Assembly (NCBI RefSeq): GCF_000001735.4
Contig: NC_003075.7
Coordinates: 15,315,001-15,379,000 of the forward strand
Length of the DNA stretch: 64,000 bases
Source of the DNA: Arabidopsis thaliana
Lineage: Eukaryota; Streptophyta; Magnoliopsida; Brassicales; Brassicaceae
Direction of reading: 5' to 3'
The translations under genes were made by a program, and so were the position numbers. Position 1 is the stretch's first letter. Each line of letters opens with the position of its first letter. The notes under the pieces were generated by a model. That model did no database searches. It worked only from the letters and a program-made list of their open reading frames with translations, and was not told where the DNA came from. Positions 48,778-63,530 of this stretch are shown here, piece by piece.

Positions 48778-49349
48778 ATGGACAAGTTACGATTTGCCAT
48801 CATGTACCTTCTCTCGTTGGAAACTATCAACCAGTCTGAAGTTGAAGCCGTGGAAGCGGCATTGCGTGAAGCTGAGGCTGATATGTAAAAAAGATCAAGT
48901 CGCTGAATGTGTCTTTGGCAGCCTCGGCAGACTCAGCAAGCAGAAGCAACATTGTTGACTGGGCTGAGAAGCTTTATGGTCAGTCTATAAGCGCGGTCAC
49001 TCCAGGAGTCAAGAATCTCTTATCAAGTGATCAGCAACTGCCGGTGGCACGGACAGTTGAAGCCTTAACTGACGGAAAACCAAACCCAGAAACCGATTCA
49101 TACCTCATACTGGATGCGAGAGCTTCAAAGTCAGGATCTATTGATAATAGCTATGTGAAGGGGCCTTTCGAAGAAGCCATAGTCTTCATGATTGGTGGAG
49201 GTAACTACATTGAATATAGCAGTTTGCAGGAGCTCTCGCAGCGACAGGAGATGGTTAATAACATTATATATGGAGCCACAGAGATCCTTACTGGAACTGA
49301 GCTCGTTGAGCAGCTCGGGGAGTTGGGTCAGAAGATGGGACTGAGATAG
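48778..49349 (+). pseudogene. C-terminal fragment of a SEC1/Munc18-family (SLY1-like) gene
   Basis: ATG at 48778 opens MDKLRFAIMYLLSLETINQS and stops at TAA 48886-48888. Two frames over, KKIKSLN leads into an open frame to 49349 (SRSNIVDWAEKLYGQSISAV, later FEEAIVFMIGGGNYIEYSSL, ending GELGQKMGLR). Together these match in order the C-terminal third of plant SLY1, the ER-Golgi SM protein that works with SNAREs. A short segment after EADM is missing and the frame is broken there. The fragment has no introns, and no N-terminal SM domain lies upstream. It may be a truncated retrocopy or a gene fragment. It is recalled as annotated (AT4G31740), perhaps as a small protein, but it cannot make a complete SM fold. 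Confidence 0.82.
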
Positions 49350-49656
49350 AGAGTATCTGGTTTTTAAGGTTGAATCTTAGTCAGGTGGATTGTATCCATG
49401 AAACTACAAATTTTTAAGACACAATGTAGAATGAATCAGAACTTGTACTAATACATTTATTCTCTCTATAGCTACATACCCAAGTAACAAATGTATAACA
49501 ACAACAAAAGATACACGACACAGCAAAAAACGTTCGTGTGAGAGTTTTGTTTGTATATTCTTGAAAACCTTTCACCTTTTTATAACAATATATAATCTCC
49601 CAGATTCACTTGTTTTGAGATCACGAAACCCGAAAAGGATGTTACCAATGTTAGAA

Positions 49657-52207
49657 CTAGGTTGATGAGTCACCGGAGATTCGGTCAGGTACGATACCAT
49701 GATCTATTGGGATATTGGTGCTGCTGGAACCTATTCCTCCTGCTTGGTCTGAAAAGAAACGTACGACGACACAAGTTATGTTGTCTGCACTTCCTCTTTG
49801 GTAAGCTTCCATCATCAGTCTCTTTGCACCTTCCTCGGGATCTTCTATCGCCTTGATCATGCCTACGGCTTCCTGAAATAAAGATTTGAACAGAGATCAG
49901 TTTTTGAGTCCGAGGATTGGGAATGTTAAAAAGAGGAAGTTTAACAGGGAAGTTTAGAAATCAAATGACACTTCCTACCTCGTTAGATACAACGTCCCAG
50001 AGACCATCACTTGCAAGAATGAGAAACTCGAGAGAGCTATCAACTTTTTCCTCCTGAAATTTTCCATTTATGCTAATGAGTGAACGAAGGAAGTTTTGTA
50101 AAGTGCCATTCTAGAAACTAGTCTAAAATGTGGGTAATGATTGTATCAAGTAACACAAAACAGTCACTCTTTTACCAAGTAGCTAACTATTGAAATCCAA
50201 TGCAGGTTATGTTCAATTGTTAATAACAAAGTGGCATTTTTAATATATAGGAGGAGATTTTGGCAAAAAGTCAATACCTGTATCTCCGGATCAGCAACAA
50301 CATACTGCTTCAACAACCTATCGCCAAATGCACGAGAAACAGCAAGAACTCCTCCAACTCTCCATGTTCCTTTTAGTATAATTCCAATTAAGCAAATTAT
50401 ATAAGCACAAATAAGAAGAGAAATTTCAGTTAAATGTTTTCTTACCAGCCCACATGACAAATCCTCCTGCATCCTCAATTCTTTGGCGCTCGTCACTTTG
50501 ATCAGGCTTGTGATCTCGGGATACAGCAATAGCTTTGACAAACAAAAAAAAATATCAAATTAGTACCATACAAAACAGAGCGACTTATTGCAAATTTCAT
50601 GAACAAGGGCTATCATGTGATTATAAGTATGTGGAGTTAGTTATGACTCGAAGACCTGCATATACAGTTTGGCAAATTTATCATTTTATGTTTCCCTTGG
50701 GACCTCTTAATATTTAACCCCTAATGACTTGGTCGAACTGGATGATGTCTAAGCGTCAAAGCAGGGCCACTTGGTATAAATCACTTAGAAGCATCTTCTA
50801 ATCTCCATTCTTTTTTTTTTCTTTTTTTCAACCTTCTAATCTCCATTCAAATCCCCCAAAAAAAAAGTTCTATAATAAAAATGAACAAGCATTACCATTG
50901 CCACCTCTGCATATTACAGCTCTAGAGTCCCCTACATTTGCAACAAGTAAACGGTCACCAACTAAGATGGCTGTTGACGCCGTTGAACCAGCATCTCTGT
51001 TCTGACTATTTTCTGATTTAAGAAACTCTGAGTCTGTTTGGTTGTATGCATCAGCTGAGATGAGGAGCAGGCAAATGAAAAAGTCAGAATTAGGCACCTT
51101 GCTAGGTCTATTTATTGAATCATCTGGCTAACAATATTAAAGGTGAAAAGCACCTATTGCAGCTGTGGTATCAGAGATGAACTTTGGATGCCTGATCAGG
51201 TTACTGAAGAGATTTTGCTTCACATATTCAGCTGCACGTGCACCTCCATGTCCTGGAAATAAATATTATCTGCATCACTATATTGCCCTCTTTAGAGTAT
51301 TTTAACAAGTAGCAAATAAGCAAAGACGACATCATATTCACGTAAGATCACTATTTGATCAGAAGACGTCAATGAATTATGGTTCTTATAAATCAAGAGA
51401 AACCGAACCTACTACATCTCCAATTTACCATATCGAAACTCATAACTTCCGAGTTATATGTCTACAATTCTGCATATGCTAGAAACTTAAAATAGAACTA
51501 GAAATTGTTACATGCAAGATATAGTCAGTGACAGACTAGTTAATGTAATTAGAGAGGCATGTATACATACCATCAAAGACTCCAAATAGACCAACTATTT
51601 CCCCTTCAACGCCGTCGATCCTAGTTTCATAGAAGTCCTCCATAGAAGATCTTTTACCGGGAGAGCTTGCATATCCATAGCTGAACTTCCCGTTCTGACT
51701 GTACATATTAGAGTGTTCATTAAAATTAATAGCAGCAGCAGCAGCATCTACAGTCACATTTCTAGGAATGATGCCAATGCGCAAACATATAATCACACAT
51801 CTAAACTGCAGATTTATATTCGAAGAACGATTTCTACTTTTGAGGAGTGACATGTATAATTGAGATATTATTTTGCACAATAACTCTTTAACTCACACCA
51901 ACAGAGATGAGCTTCCAATAAAGATAAGTATAACGCAAGAGTTATCAGAAGAAATCAGCCAAGACAAGGTTTCAAATCAGTAGCTAGGACTTGAATCAGA
52001 CATTAATAAAGGCTAAAAAGAGTATATGATTCTGAGCAATCTATAATCTGTAGTTGCATTCTTAATCCTATAACTTAATACTAAAAACCTGAGAAAGATT
52101 AAGCTGGGGAGAAAGAGAAAAGTGAACCTGAGGCCACCACCGCTAACAGGTCCATCGTCGGAGTGAACCTGGCTCGAAGATGACAAAACAGAATTCAGAT
52201 ATCCCAT
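49657..52207 (-). CDS. WIN2: Protein phosphatase 2C (WIN2)
   Basis: A multi-exon gene of about 311 residues with the N-terminus [19 protein letters not shown]; Gly2 could be myristoylated. PP2C motifs appear in order: [28 protein letters not shown] (split by an intron from HGG), [58 protein letters not shown], and [16 protein letters not shown]. The metal-binding Asp residues of the SMED, DGHGG and DN motifs are present. The family removes phosphate from Ser/Thr using Mn/Mg. The symbol WIN2 refers to an interactor of the Pseudomonas effector HopW1-1 and is recalled. The start is chosen at the only ATG that opens into the typical clade F N-terminus; longer frames in the introns are not coding. 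Confidence 0.92.
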
Positions 52208-53259
52208 AACTCCTCAGAAATGCTCCAAACACCAATGCTTCTTGTCTCAAACAAAGATCAAATTCAATTCTGAAGCTGATTCAGCTACCTTTGTCCACCA
52301 ATCAAATCCTAACACAACGTCGAAAAACATGTAAAACAATATGTCAATAATCACCAAATGCTCAACAGACATATCAAACCAATGACGAGACCGAGTCCTG
52401 AAGCCAGAACGACTATCCACAGCACAAATAATGAGCAGATAATTGGAAATAGCCAATGGATTGAGCAAACAAATTGAAATGGCAATGGATTGAGCACGAT
52501 CAGATCGAAAAATAAGAGTAATTTGGGGGAGATTTGAGAGTAATTTGGGCGTACCAGAAGAAGAACGAAGAAGAAGAAGAAGATACAGGTATGACGAGAA
52601 TCACTTGCAAATTTGTAAGATTCAACGCCCGACAAGATTTAGGGCTCGCTGTGGTCTTCGTTTTTGACAAAACTGGAGAAATTTATGACGAAGAACCAGC
52701 TAACTTTTTGAAATATGATACCCAATTAATTATGGATACAATTATATGTTTTCATTATTAGCAATTAATAATAATGATTTAATTACGGATAAGTAGTTGG
52801 TAATTTGAGAAATAAATATATTTGATGTTATCTCTATAAGCAAAGAGCAATCTCGTGGGCCTAAAAAGATGATTATTATTCCTTCCTTTTTTCTTTTTTT
52901 TTTGGGTTTGTCAACTTTACGGTGAACCCAAGTTAGAATGAATCAACCGTCCTTCTCACTAGATTTCGACACGTGGCTGTCACATGCAGCTGATTGTTCT
53001 ACGCTTGATTTATCTCACGTCCTCCTCTGTACTAACTAGTAGTAGTAAATAATTTCACTTTACTTGCTACTCGTTTTCTTGTTTGTTTCCAAATCGAAAA
53101 TGTGTTTCCCATATTAGACGCAACTTTAGAAAGAGGATCTGTCTCGACAACTAGAAGACGATTTTCAAGTACCAAAACTCGTCACAAATACAAAATTTAA
53201 GAGATAACATTACAGACTATCCAAAATGGGACAAATTAATTAAGAAGCGGACAATGTTT
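52208..53259. other. PP2C 5' region and spacer
   Basis: About 1 kb. The 5' leader of the phosphatase probably extends to about 52600, with an intron near 52250-52500. A TGGGCC lies near 52857. The rest is 3' flank of the peroxidase gene. No separate gene seen. Confidence 0.5.
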
Positions 53260-54724
<1,465 letters not shown>

Positions 54725-55295
54725 TTTTATTGTCTCTGTGTTTTGACTCGAATAAAGTGACAATGAAAATAGAAAGGAGAATGAGAGGAATCTTGAAGGT
54801 TGTTGTAATAAACTGCAACTGTTCACTTCATAATTTGCATTTGATGTTAGTGTCAGAGATAGAAAATTAGTTGAGGTGATGAAGTTGAGTCAACGCATTC
54901 AATGAAGAATCATTGATGGTCGTGTTTAGTTGAATCCAACATTCCCAGCATCATCCATGGTTTTAAGTGAATCCGACATACTTATCTATGGGTTTTGTCG
55001 GCGAGTAACTTCCCAAGCCAATGCATGCCAGAGAACTTGTGGAAGAAAAGGTGATCAACTTTCTTGAATACTGGATGAAACATTAATATCTAACTTTTTA
55101 TTTCTCCAAGACATTTTTATGATTCACTTTTCTTTAATATCACAAATAAAACTTATGCTGATTCTAAAAAATGAACAAGAAAACTTGGTTTTCTAATCAC
55201 AGAATCCCAACTAATGTGGTTGTTTTCCAGCTTGACGATGAAGCAGTCAGATATTAGCAAGATAAAATATATTCTGACCACTGGAATGGAGATAT
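54725..55295. other. Spacer between peroxidase and debranching enzyme genes
   Basis: About 570 bp: peroxidase promoter and 3' flank of the DBR1 gene. No gene or repeat recognised. Confidence 0.55.
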
Positions 55296-57422
55296 TCATG
55301 CATCGTCTCTTGTATGATCATCTGCTTTTGCTTCCTCCATCTCTTCTATTTCATCAATGTCATCAATTGGGATTTCTTCGCTATCATATGTCGGAAGATC
55401 TGCAATACACAACAAGACATGTTTGATTCTTGACACTGCACTAAACATCTCTGTCATTGGTGCTTGATGCAGTTTCATGACAATAGGCAGATAGAAAGAG
55501 TAAATGAACAACTTCACAGAATATGTATCTGATAATCCCAAACCAAGTCCTCATCTACAAAGAAAACTATCGTCATACCTGATGGAGCCAGTGAAGCAGG
55601 GATATCGGTTCTTTCCCCTGTTACTGGTGATGAATCAAGGAGATATGGGAGACCAAGGAGCTCTAACAAAGACAGCGTCTGGGGATTCTGCGGGATCTCT
55701 ACAAAATGCCATATGAATAAAACACTTTTAATCGATCCATCAACTTTTTATAATCCTCTATATCCAGTACACTATTAACATACCAGGAATGGAATCAAAT
55801 ACACGTTGTGATGGGTTATATGCAGGTACTGTTCTCGCAAACTCAAAAGGTTTAAATTGCCTTTCTTCTAGCTTCTTCCTCACCCACTCACGGCTCTCTT
55901 GTATAGTTCCAGCAGTGCTATTGTAGTAAAACAATACGTAAGTGGGACGGTAGGTAGAAAGATAAATGGAAGATATATAAACATTTCTTAGTAGGTAGCT
56001 TGTTCGGGATGGTATACCTGACGTTTGTGTATCTCCTTGTTAGCGGGAAAATAGAATTGAACTTTCGTGTGATTGCTAGCCACTCTTCATCGTATAGGAC
56101 CTCAAAGGGTCCAGGCTCTGATTCGATTTCAATAATCTAATGAACATCCAAAGAAATTAAAAGATATCCTTTTTGTTTCAAAAGAACAAAGCATAATGTT
56201 GTGGACAGGAAAGAAAGAGAACCTGTAAAAACTTTTTCCCTGGAAGGCATTTATCGAGGGCAAGAAATTTTGTCACTGACCCATCATTCCCGTGTTGAAC
56301 AGCAGCAGCAAATTTGCAATGTAAATGAGCTGAAAACCAATATTGAGGCTTCAGTTTTTCTAGCAGTAGAGCCGCTGGTTTACTTCCAAGAGTTTTTTCC
56401 TCGATCTGTAATAAATTTTGGTCAAATCAATTGAAAACCTCTCAAAACCAAAATGAAGAAGTAGAATCATGTTCCCACAGATTTACCTCTTGACGAAAGT
56501 ATGGTTTTTGCCGCATAAGTGATTCTGAGTCTCCATAATCAGTGATTCCAACAGGCCAATCATGTGATAGAAATATATCAAGCGGCTCTTCAAGTTGCAT
56601 CAACTTCTGGACATCATAGTCACGAACATGATAGACCGATCTGATGGTGCTCTCGTTATATGGTGGCCGCTCAAAGTGTCCTACTCACACAAATGACTGA
56701 TTCTCACTTTATTGACACCAAACAAATCAAACGAATTCCCTAATCTATACATTTCCACTATAGACACTAACTCAGAAATCCAACTTTCTCCCATTTCAAA
56801 AGCTGAAAAATTGGTACTTTGTCAGAGAGATGAAGAAGAAACAAACCTGAACGGTAATGACGCTCATTGTATATACCAGAAAGGCCACCAATTCGCACAT
56901 TACCAAACTTGACAACTCCAGCAAAACCCAAAAAGTAAATATTGGTGGCAGCCCAACCCCCATAATACCTATAGCACAACAACCAGCAACCATCAAGAAC
57001 ACATTTTTTAAGCCTCGGAATCCTAAACTCAAATACTAGATAACTTACAATTCCCATAAGTAGTTAGAAGCCTCATGATTCCCACCAATGAAAATTGTGG
57101 GAATCGGAGCAACTTCTTGGCCGGAGTAGTACTTCCAGAAAGATTTCATCTCTCTGTATTTTCTAGGTACGTTAAGGCTATCCATGTCTTTCTCATTTCT
57201 AACAGCCTAATGTTTTCCACAAAGAACGAATCTTTTCAGACTTAGGAAGCAGAATCGAATGGATTTTTATTTTCAAGGTAAAAAAAAACAAACGATTACC
57301 TGAAAATCGCCGCAGCAGAGGAGGAGATCGACTTTAGTGTTGTGAATCTGTTCGTAATGTTGAATTGTTTTATACACATTGTCTAGGTCTCCATGCATAC
57401 AACCTTCAATTGCAATCTTCAT
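55296..57422 (-). CDS. DBR1: RNA lariat debranching enzyme DBR1
   Basis: A multi-exon gene of about 418 residues starting [20 protein letters not shown]. The metallophosphoesterase motifs are in order: GCMHGDLD (start), [34 protein letters not shown] and the FSAHLHCKF histidine pair. The unusual Cys of CMHG is the DBR1 signature. The C-terminal domain ([30 protein letters not shown]) is followed by an acidic tail ([20 protein letters not shown]). The enzyme cuts the 2'-5' branch of intron lariats and so permits intron turnover and snoRNA or microRNA release. It acts in the nucleus. The promoter carries GGCCCA motifs near 57770. Loss is embryo-lethal in Arabidopsis by literature recall. Confidence 0.94.
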
Positions 57423-59221
57423 CTCTCTGCTGAATTCTACTATTCTCGGGTTTCACTAATTCGACGAGCTCAACTTACAAATTTGAATTCGTGCCGTGAG
57501 ACGAACAAACGATTAGTGGACAAGGACCAAGAAAGAGGCAGAAGAATTGAGTAAGAAGAGCAGAGAAGAAGCGTGGATTTAGGGTTGTGGATTTTGAGAA
57601 TCAAAACTGAGGAAGAAGAAGAACAAAACGATGTCGTTTCAATAAACACCAAAACCACGGTCGTTTCGAAGAGAAGAGTCAAATAAAGAAAAAACGCGGG
57701 ACGGCGGCGCGGAATGAAGAAGAACAACCAAAAGCCCAAAAGCTAAAATTGAAAATAAATTTGGGTTAGGCCCAAAAGCCCACTAAACATTTTCCATGTG
57801 TACTGCGAGTTTTGATTTTAGTCCGTTAAAATAGGGCCTATTATAAGAAATGGTCTGTCTTTCTTTTTTTGATAATGGGTTAAAATCATAGTTGCAACAG
57901 TTGATTATGAGTTTGATATATAAATAATTTTTTGTCTGTTAATTTTTCTCGAAACTAAACGAATGTGAGGGATATCCTAGGTTTTGCACCTATATTTGTT
58001 AGATATTAGAATAATTAAATTCATGTTCGTCGTAGTTTCCTTGTAAAACACGTTTTGTTTTAGAATCTAAAGCATGTGAAAGGCATGCCTCGCCAACTTT
58101 TAGTTTTCACACCATGCGTGCCTTTTTCTTGTTCTTTGGTCGGTCGTAGTCTTCTTACTAATAACGAATTCTATTCCATGACGAGTTCCTTCCACTTTTC
58201 TCCTTTCTAATCTAAACCTTTTATAAATTATTGATTATATCTGAGTGAGTAGCTCAAATATAACTATAAATAACAAAAGTACCTCAAAATTATAGTATTA
58301 AGGTATAGGAACGAGTGGAGAATTGGAAGCATGAAACACATGTGCATCAGAATGCCAACGTTGACTCACGAGTTTTGAAATCTTAATGAATTCGATAAAT
58401 CGTCTGAGTCGGATTATACTTCGTTTTTTCATAACTCTTTTTCAGATACAAGAATCGGTTGTTTAAGAAAAAAAGAAAAATCGCTGTTTAATGAATCATT
58501 TTACCAAAGAACCCATGTAGACTATCTATATCTATAGTATTATACCATGTGGCTTGGATCGGGTCCGAAGTACTATAAGCCTAAGGCGGAAAATCTTTTG
58601 GTTGAGAGAATTGAGCTAAAATATCAATCCAGTATATAAAAAACATATACCGTATCTCTATTCATTATAAGTTGGTTAAAACCATTCCCAAACTCATGAT
58701 AATCACTCTCTCACCAAAAAACAAAAATCAAATAAACTGATATATATATATATAAGAAAAACTTGAACATTTCCTCACATTGTTACTCTAGATTTTAAAG
58801 GTGATAGTGATACAATGGCTGATAAATGTGCTAAAATTTGAAATTAATTTGTCCATTATGCCGACATCCATTTATAAGCTTTTAACATGATACTAGAATC
58901 AACAAATAAATATTTTTATTATTTTATTTGGAAACTATTAATGAGTACACGATATTTACATTTACATAAATTGGTTGATTGGTTACCTGAATTTTGGTAG
59001 AAATTGCCCACAGAATATTCGGATAAGTATTTCGGTTTAGCCAAAAGCAGTGTCGTCTTCTTACACAAAAACAACAAAACTCCAATCGTCCTCCCTCGTC
59101 CTGAATCCATCCATCATCCACTCTCCTCTTAAAAATCCTATCTTTGTGGTTTGCAATCTCTCCCACGACGCGCTTCATCATTCATGGCTATTTGAATCTC
59201 TCTTCTCTCTCTCTATCAAAT
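57423..59221. other. Spacer between divergent DBR1 and MGD1
   Basis: About 1.8 kb. A TAGGCCCA-type element near 57768-57775 is close to DBR1. A (TA)n tract lies at 58740-58752. A CT-rich leader (59195-59220) precedes the MGD1 ATG. No extra gene seen. Confidence 0.55.
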
Positions 59222-61961
59222 ATGCAAAACCCTTCAACGGTAACCCAGGAATCAGCCGCACCGGTCTTTGATTTCTTCCCACGGCTCAGAGGTTTAACCT
59301 CTAGAAATCGATCCCCGTGTTCGAATTCAGATGGGTATGCTCTCTCATCGTCCAATGCCTTGTACTTCAATGGTTTCCGGACTTTACCCTCCCGAAGGAT
59401 GGGAAAAACCCTAGCTTCCTTGAGCTTCAACACTAAGAGCAGTGCTGGTTCGAGTCTCCGTAGGTTTATCAGCGATTTCAATAGCTTTATTAGGTTTCAC
59501 TGCGATAAAGTGGTTCCGGAGAGCTTTGCCTCCGTCGGAGGAGTCGGATTATCGAGTGATGAGAATGGGATTAGGGAAAATGGGACTGGTGGGGTTTTGG
59601 GTGAGGAGGGATTGCCGTTGAATGGTGTTGAAGCTGATCGGCCGAAGAAAGTTTTGATTTTGATGAGTGATACTGGTGGTGGTCACAGAGCTTCTGCGGA
59701 AGCCATTAGAGCTGCTTTTAATCAGGAGTTTGGAGATGAGTACCAGGTTCGTCTTGATATTTCCATCCATCTTTTTGGGTAGAATCACGATTGATTGATC
59801 ATTGATGGATTTCAGTTTGGGACTTTTACAAGTTTTGGTAGTAAATTGAAGTATCTGTTTGGATGTTCGGAGAATCTCTATTCTGTCTTCTTAGTTTTAG
59901 AGTTCTTCGAAGCTTCAGATTCAGTTTACTTATAAACTTGTAATTGTAGTCAGGTTTAGAGTTTCTTGAATTAGAGAAAATAGGATTTAGATGTTTGGTT
60001 CATGTAAGTGGATAGCATTGCGTTACATTCACTTGATGGCTTAGGAATGTTCCAGCTGAAGAGTGTGAAACTGACTTTAAATTAAATTTGGTTCTTGGAA
60101 TAATTAACCAAATACATTTGAAAGTCTAGATCTTTGGTACTTTAAGTAGTGTGAGCCATTGTTGATTTTGTTCCGTTCTAAGAGTGCTTGCGCAGGTGTT
60201 TATTACGGATTTGTGGACAGATCATACGCCCTGGCCGTTCAACCAGCTTCCCAGGAGCTATAATTTTCTGGTGAAACATGGAACTCTGTGGAAAATGACT
60301 TATTATGGTACATCTCCACGCATTGTTCATCAATCTAATTTTGCTGCAACTTCCACTTTTATTGCCAGGTGAGGATTAAGGTCTATAGTTTGGTTACTCC
60401 TTCATAATTCATTTGTCTGTTCCAACTATAATTATGAGAAGATTCTAATCAAGAGTCTTTAAATGTTCCTATGAGAAAGGAGCATCATATTTAGCCTATA
60501 GCTTTTTTGGGTCTTTGCTTCTCTTACGGAGTTCTATCATGTCTTTTTCTTTTCTAATCTGATACCATTGTTTTATAACTTACAGGGAAATCGCCCAAGG
60601 GTTAATGAAATATCAACCAGATATCATAATCAGTGTTCATCCGTTGATGCAACATGTCCCACTTCGTGTCCTAAGATCAAAAGGCTTGCTTAAGAAAATC
60701 GTGTTCACCACGGTTATTACAGACTTAAGCACTTGCCATCCTACATGGTTTGTTGTTTTATCAAATCGTTCATGTGGTTCTCTTTTCTTAATATATTGTT
60801 ACAACATGTTTGTTTTGATGTTTAGGTTTCATAAGCTTGTGACAAGATGTTATTGCCCATCAACAGAAGTGGCAAAAAGGGCTCAAAAAGCAGGACTTGA
60901 AACATCACAAATCAAAGTTTATGGCCTCCCTGTTCGACCTTCCTTTGTGAAACCAGTTCGCCCAAAGGTCGGTTTTGGAATCATTCCTAGCTGTTCTTTG
61001 TTGCTTCCGACTCATCCAAATGTAATAGTATCTGTCCGAAAAAATCGCAGGTTGAATTAAGAAGGGAGCTAGGGATGGATGAGAATCTTCCAGCTGTTTT
61101 GTTAATGGGTGGAGGAGAAGGGATGGGTCCCATCGAGGCAACAGCAAGAGCACTTGCAGATGCTTTGTATGATAAGAATCTTGGTGAAGCAGTAGGTCAG
61201 GTTCTTATAATCTGTGGACGGAACAAGAAACTCCAAAGCAAATTAAGTTCCTTAGACTGGAAAATCCCTGTCCAGGTACTCTACATTTGTCACTCTTCAT
61301 ACCAAATCCACAATCTTAGGCGTTTGATGTTAGTCACTGAAACTGTGTTCTTTATGTCATAGGTTAAGGGGTTTATAACGAAAATGGAGGAATGTATGGG
61401 TGCCTGTGACTGCATCATAACAAAGGTAAACCGAACAGAACCAAGCAAGCATATAAACTGATCTATATAGATTTAGTGTTACATTGGTTAATATTTTCTT
61501 GATGGGGAAAAATAAGAGTGATTTAAAAGTGATTGTTTCTTTATCAATGTTTGTGACTTGGCTTGTGCAGGCTGGTCCAGGCACTATAGCTGAAGCTATG
61601 ATAAGAGGGTTACCGATAATCTTAAACGGTTACATCGCTGGTCAAGTAAGTTCCACTCTAAAAACTTCCCATTTATATGTTGGTTCAGGTTTTCAATTGT
61701 GAGGGGTTTTGATTGTGAGAGCAGGAGGCAGGGAATGTACCGTACGTGGTGGAAAACGGATGTGGGAAATTCTCAAAATCACCGAAAGAGATATCGAAGA
61801 TTGTAGCGGATTGGTTTGGACCGGCATCGAAAGAGTTGGAGATAATGTCACAGAATGCATTGAGGCTGGCTAAACCAGAAGCAGTGTTCAAGATAGTGCA
61901 TGATATGCACGAGCTTGTCCGTAAAAAAAATAGTCTTCCTCAACTCTCTTGCACTGCCTAA
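59222..61961 (+). CDS. MGD1: Monogalactosyldiacylglycerol synthase 1 (type A)
   Basis: Eight exons from ATG 59222 to TAA 61959-61961 encode about 533 residues. Exon 1 (59222-59746) holds a long Ser-rich transit peptide ([16 protein letters not shown] onward) typical of type A MGD enzymes of the inner envelope. It continues into the glycosyltransferase family 28 start [20 protein letters not shown], whose GGGH loop binds the acceptor lipid region. Later blocks: [73 protein letters not shown], and [19 protein letters not shown] (UDP-Gal binding). It transfers galactose from UDP-Gal to diacylglycerol, making the main thylakoid lipid. The start is set by the transit peptide; an in-frame extension upstream lacks ATG. 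Confidence 0.95.
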
Positions 61962-62037
61962 TAATCTATATATGTTGTAACTCTATTCATTCAAATTCAA
62001 TCACTCTAATCTCCTTTCTTAGACAAGAGTGTAATAA

Positions 62038-62304
62038 ACATCACAATATTGTAGTAATTTTTTTGCCCTAAATGCAATAATCAGGGCCGATTACTACCAA
62101 CTCTTTTTAATAATGATAAATAAGTATCCCAATTAAATTAGTTTATTATAACTCCAAAGAACGACATTGTTTCATGGGACTTAAAAAAAAAACAGCAATA
62201 AAGAAAAAAAACAAAGAGACACAAAAAGGGTTTTGAGTATTGACCTTCTTCTCTCGGCCGCTCGCTGAGGTTTATCAAGTGAGAGCCTTTTCTTTCGGAG
62301 TTTT
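62038..62304. other. Short spacer between MGD1 and diphthine synthase genes
   Basis: Under 500 bp between the genes, with an AT-rich part and then the 5' leader of the next gene. A 5'-UTR intron appears to run from a GT donor at about 62321 to an acceptor at 62465 (GTTGTCAG). Confidence 0.5.
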
Positions 62305-62478
62305 CAACGCAATTCTTCAGGTAAAAATCCGATCTTTTGGTCTTTCAAGTCTATGGATTTGTCGATTTTCCTTAGATCTAAGTTCGTCAGCTTGTCCTTG
62401 TTCTTCTGATTGTCTGATTGAGTGATTAGTTCATGTTTTAAGGTTTTGTTTTTGTCTGTTGTCAGAGAAGCAGAAGAG

Positions 62479-63530
62479 ATGTTGTACATTATAGGGTTAG
62501 GTTTAGGAGATGAAAAAGATATAACCTTGAGAGGACTCGAGGCTGTTAAGAAATCACAGAAAGTATACATGGAAGCTTACACTTCTCTTTTGTCCTTTGG
62601 TCTCTCTGCTGATGGACTTTCCAATCTTGTAAGACTCTCAAAGCCTCGTTGATTTAGTAGATTCATTACTTTCCCACCCAGTTTTCTGATTAAAGTTCTT
62701 TGATTGGTTTCTCAGGAAAAGTTCTATGGGAAACCAATTATACTTGCTGATAGAGAAATGGTGGAAGAAAAGGCTGGTGATATGATTGATGAAGCCATTG
62801 ATAATGATGTCGCTTTTCTCGTTGTTGGTGATCCTTTCGGGTACATACACCTTTCTCATCCTATCTTGGTATTCGATTTTATACCTAATGTAGTTAGTTA
62901 GATAATAGATACAATACAGTTTAGATTGGGATTGATGTTTGAAATGGTTTTGTTGGAAATGCAATTTGCAGAGCTACAACGCATAGTGATCTTGTTGTTC
63001 GAGCTAAGACACTCGGTGTAAAAGTAGAGGTAGTGCACAATGCATCGGTGATGAATGCTGTTGGGATTTGTGGATTGCAGCTTTACCATTATGGAGAGAC
63101 TGTTTCGATCCCATTCTTTACCGAGACTTGGAGACCTGATAGTTTTTATGAGAAGATCAAGAAGAACCGCTCTCTTGGACTTCACACTCTCTGTTTGCTA
63201 GATATCCGAGTGAAGGAGCCTACTTTTGAATCTCTATGCAGAGGAGGGAAGAAACAGTATGAACCGCCGAGGTATATGAGTGTTAATACAGCAATCGAGC
63301 AGCTTCTGGAAGTTGAGCAAAAGCATGGAGATTCTGTTTATGGTGAAGACACACAGTGTGTGGGCTTTGCCCGGCTTGGCTCTGAGGACCAGACGATAGT
63401 TGCAGGGACGATGAAGCAACTCGAAAGCGTTGATTTTGGAGCACCGTTGCATTGTCTTGTGATAGTAGGCGAGACTCATCCCGTGGAAGAAGAGATGTTA
63501 GAGTTTTACAAATACAAAAGTGGAAACTAA
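62479..63530 (+). CDS. DPH5: Diphthine methyl ester synthase (DPH5)
   Basis: Three coding exons give about 277 residues. Exon 1 begins [20 protein letters not shown], the SAM-binding GLGLGD motif of tetrapyrrole-methylase-fold enzymes. Exon 2 has [20 protein letters not shown] and [11 protein letters not shown]. Exon 3 has [40 protein letters not shown], and the DIRVKEP and [12 protein letters not shown] blocks, ending [12 protein letters not shown]. The enzyme methylates the modified histidine of elongation factor eEF2 in diphthamide synthesis, a cytosolic step. The upstream in-frame ATG at 62422 lies inside the 5'-UTR intron and is not used. The length fits the eukaryotic family. Confidence 0.94.

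Noticed and set aside
54725-54826. Longer peroxidase N-terminus
   Set aside because: It would bury the signal peptide, which starts at MASSYRIN (54724); the extra part looks like 5' leader.
59144-59221. N-terminal extension of MGD1
   Set aside because: No ATG in the extension; the transit peptide begins at 59222.
62422-62478. Upstream in-frame ATG of the diphthine synthase gene
   Set aside because: It lies within a likely 5'-UTR intron ending at 62465; the SAM-binding motif follows the ATG at 62479.
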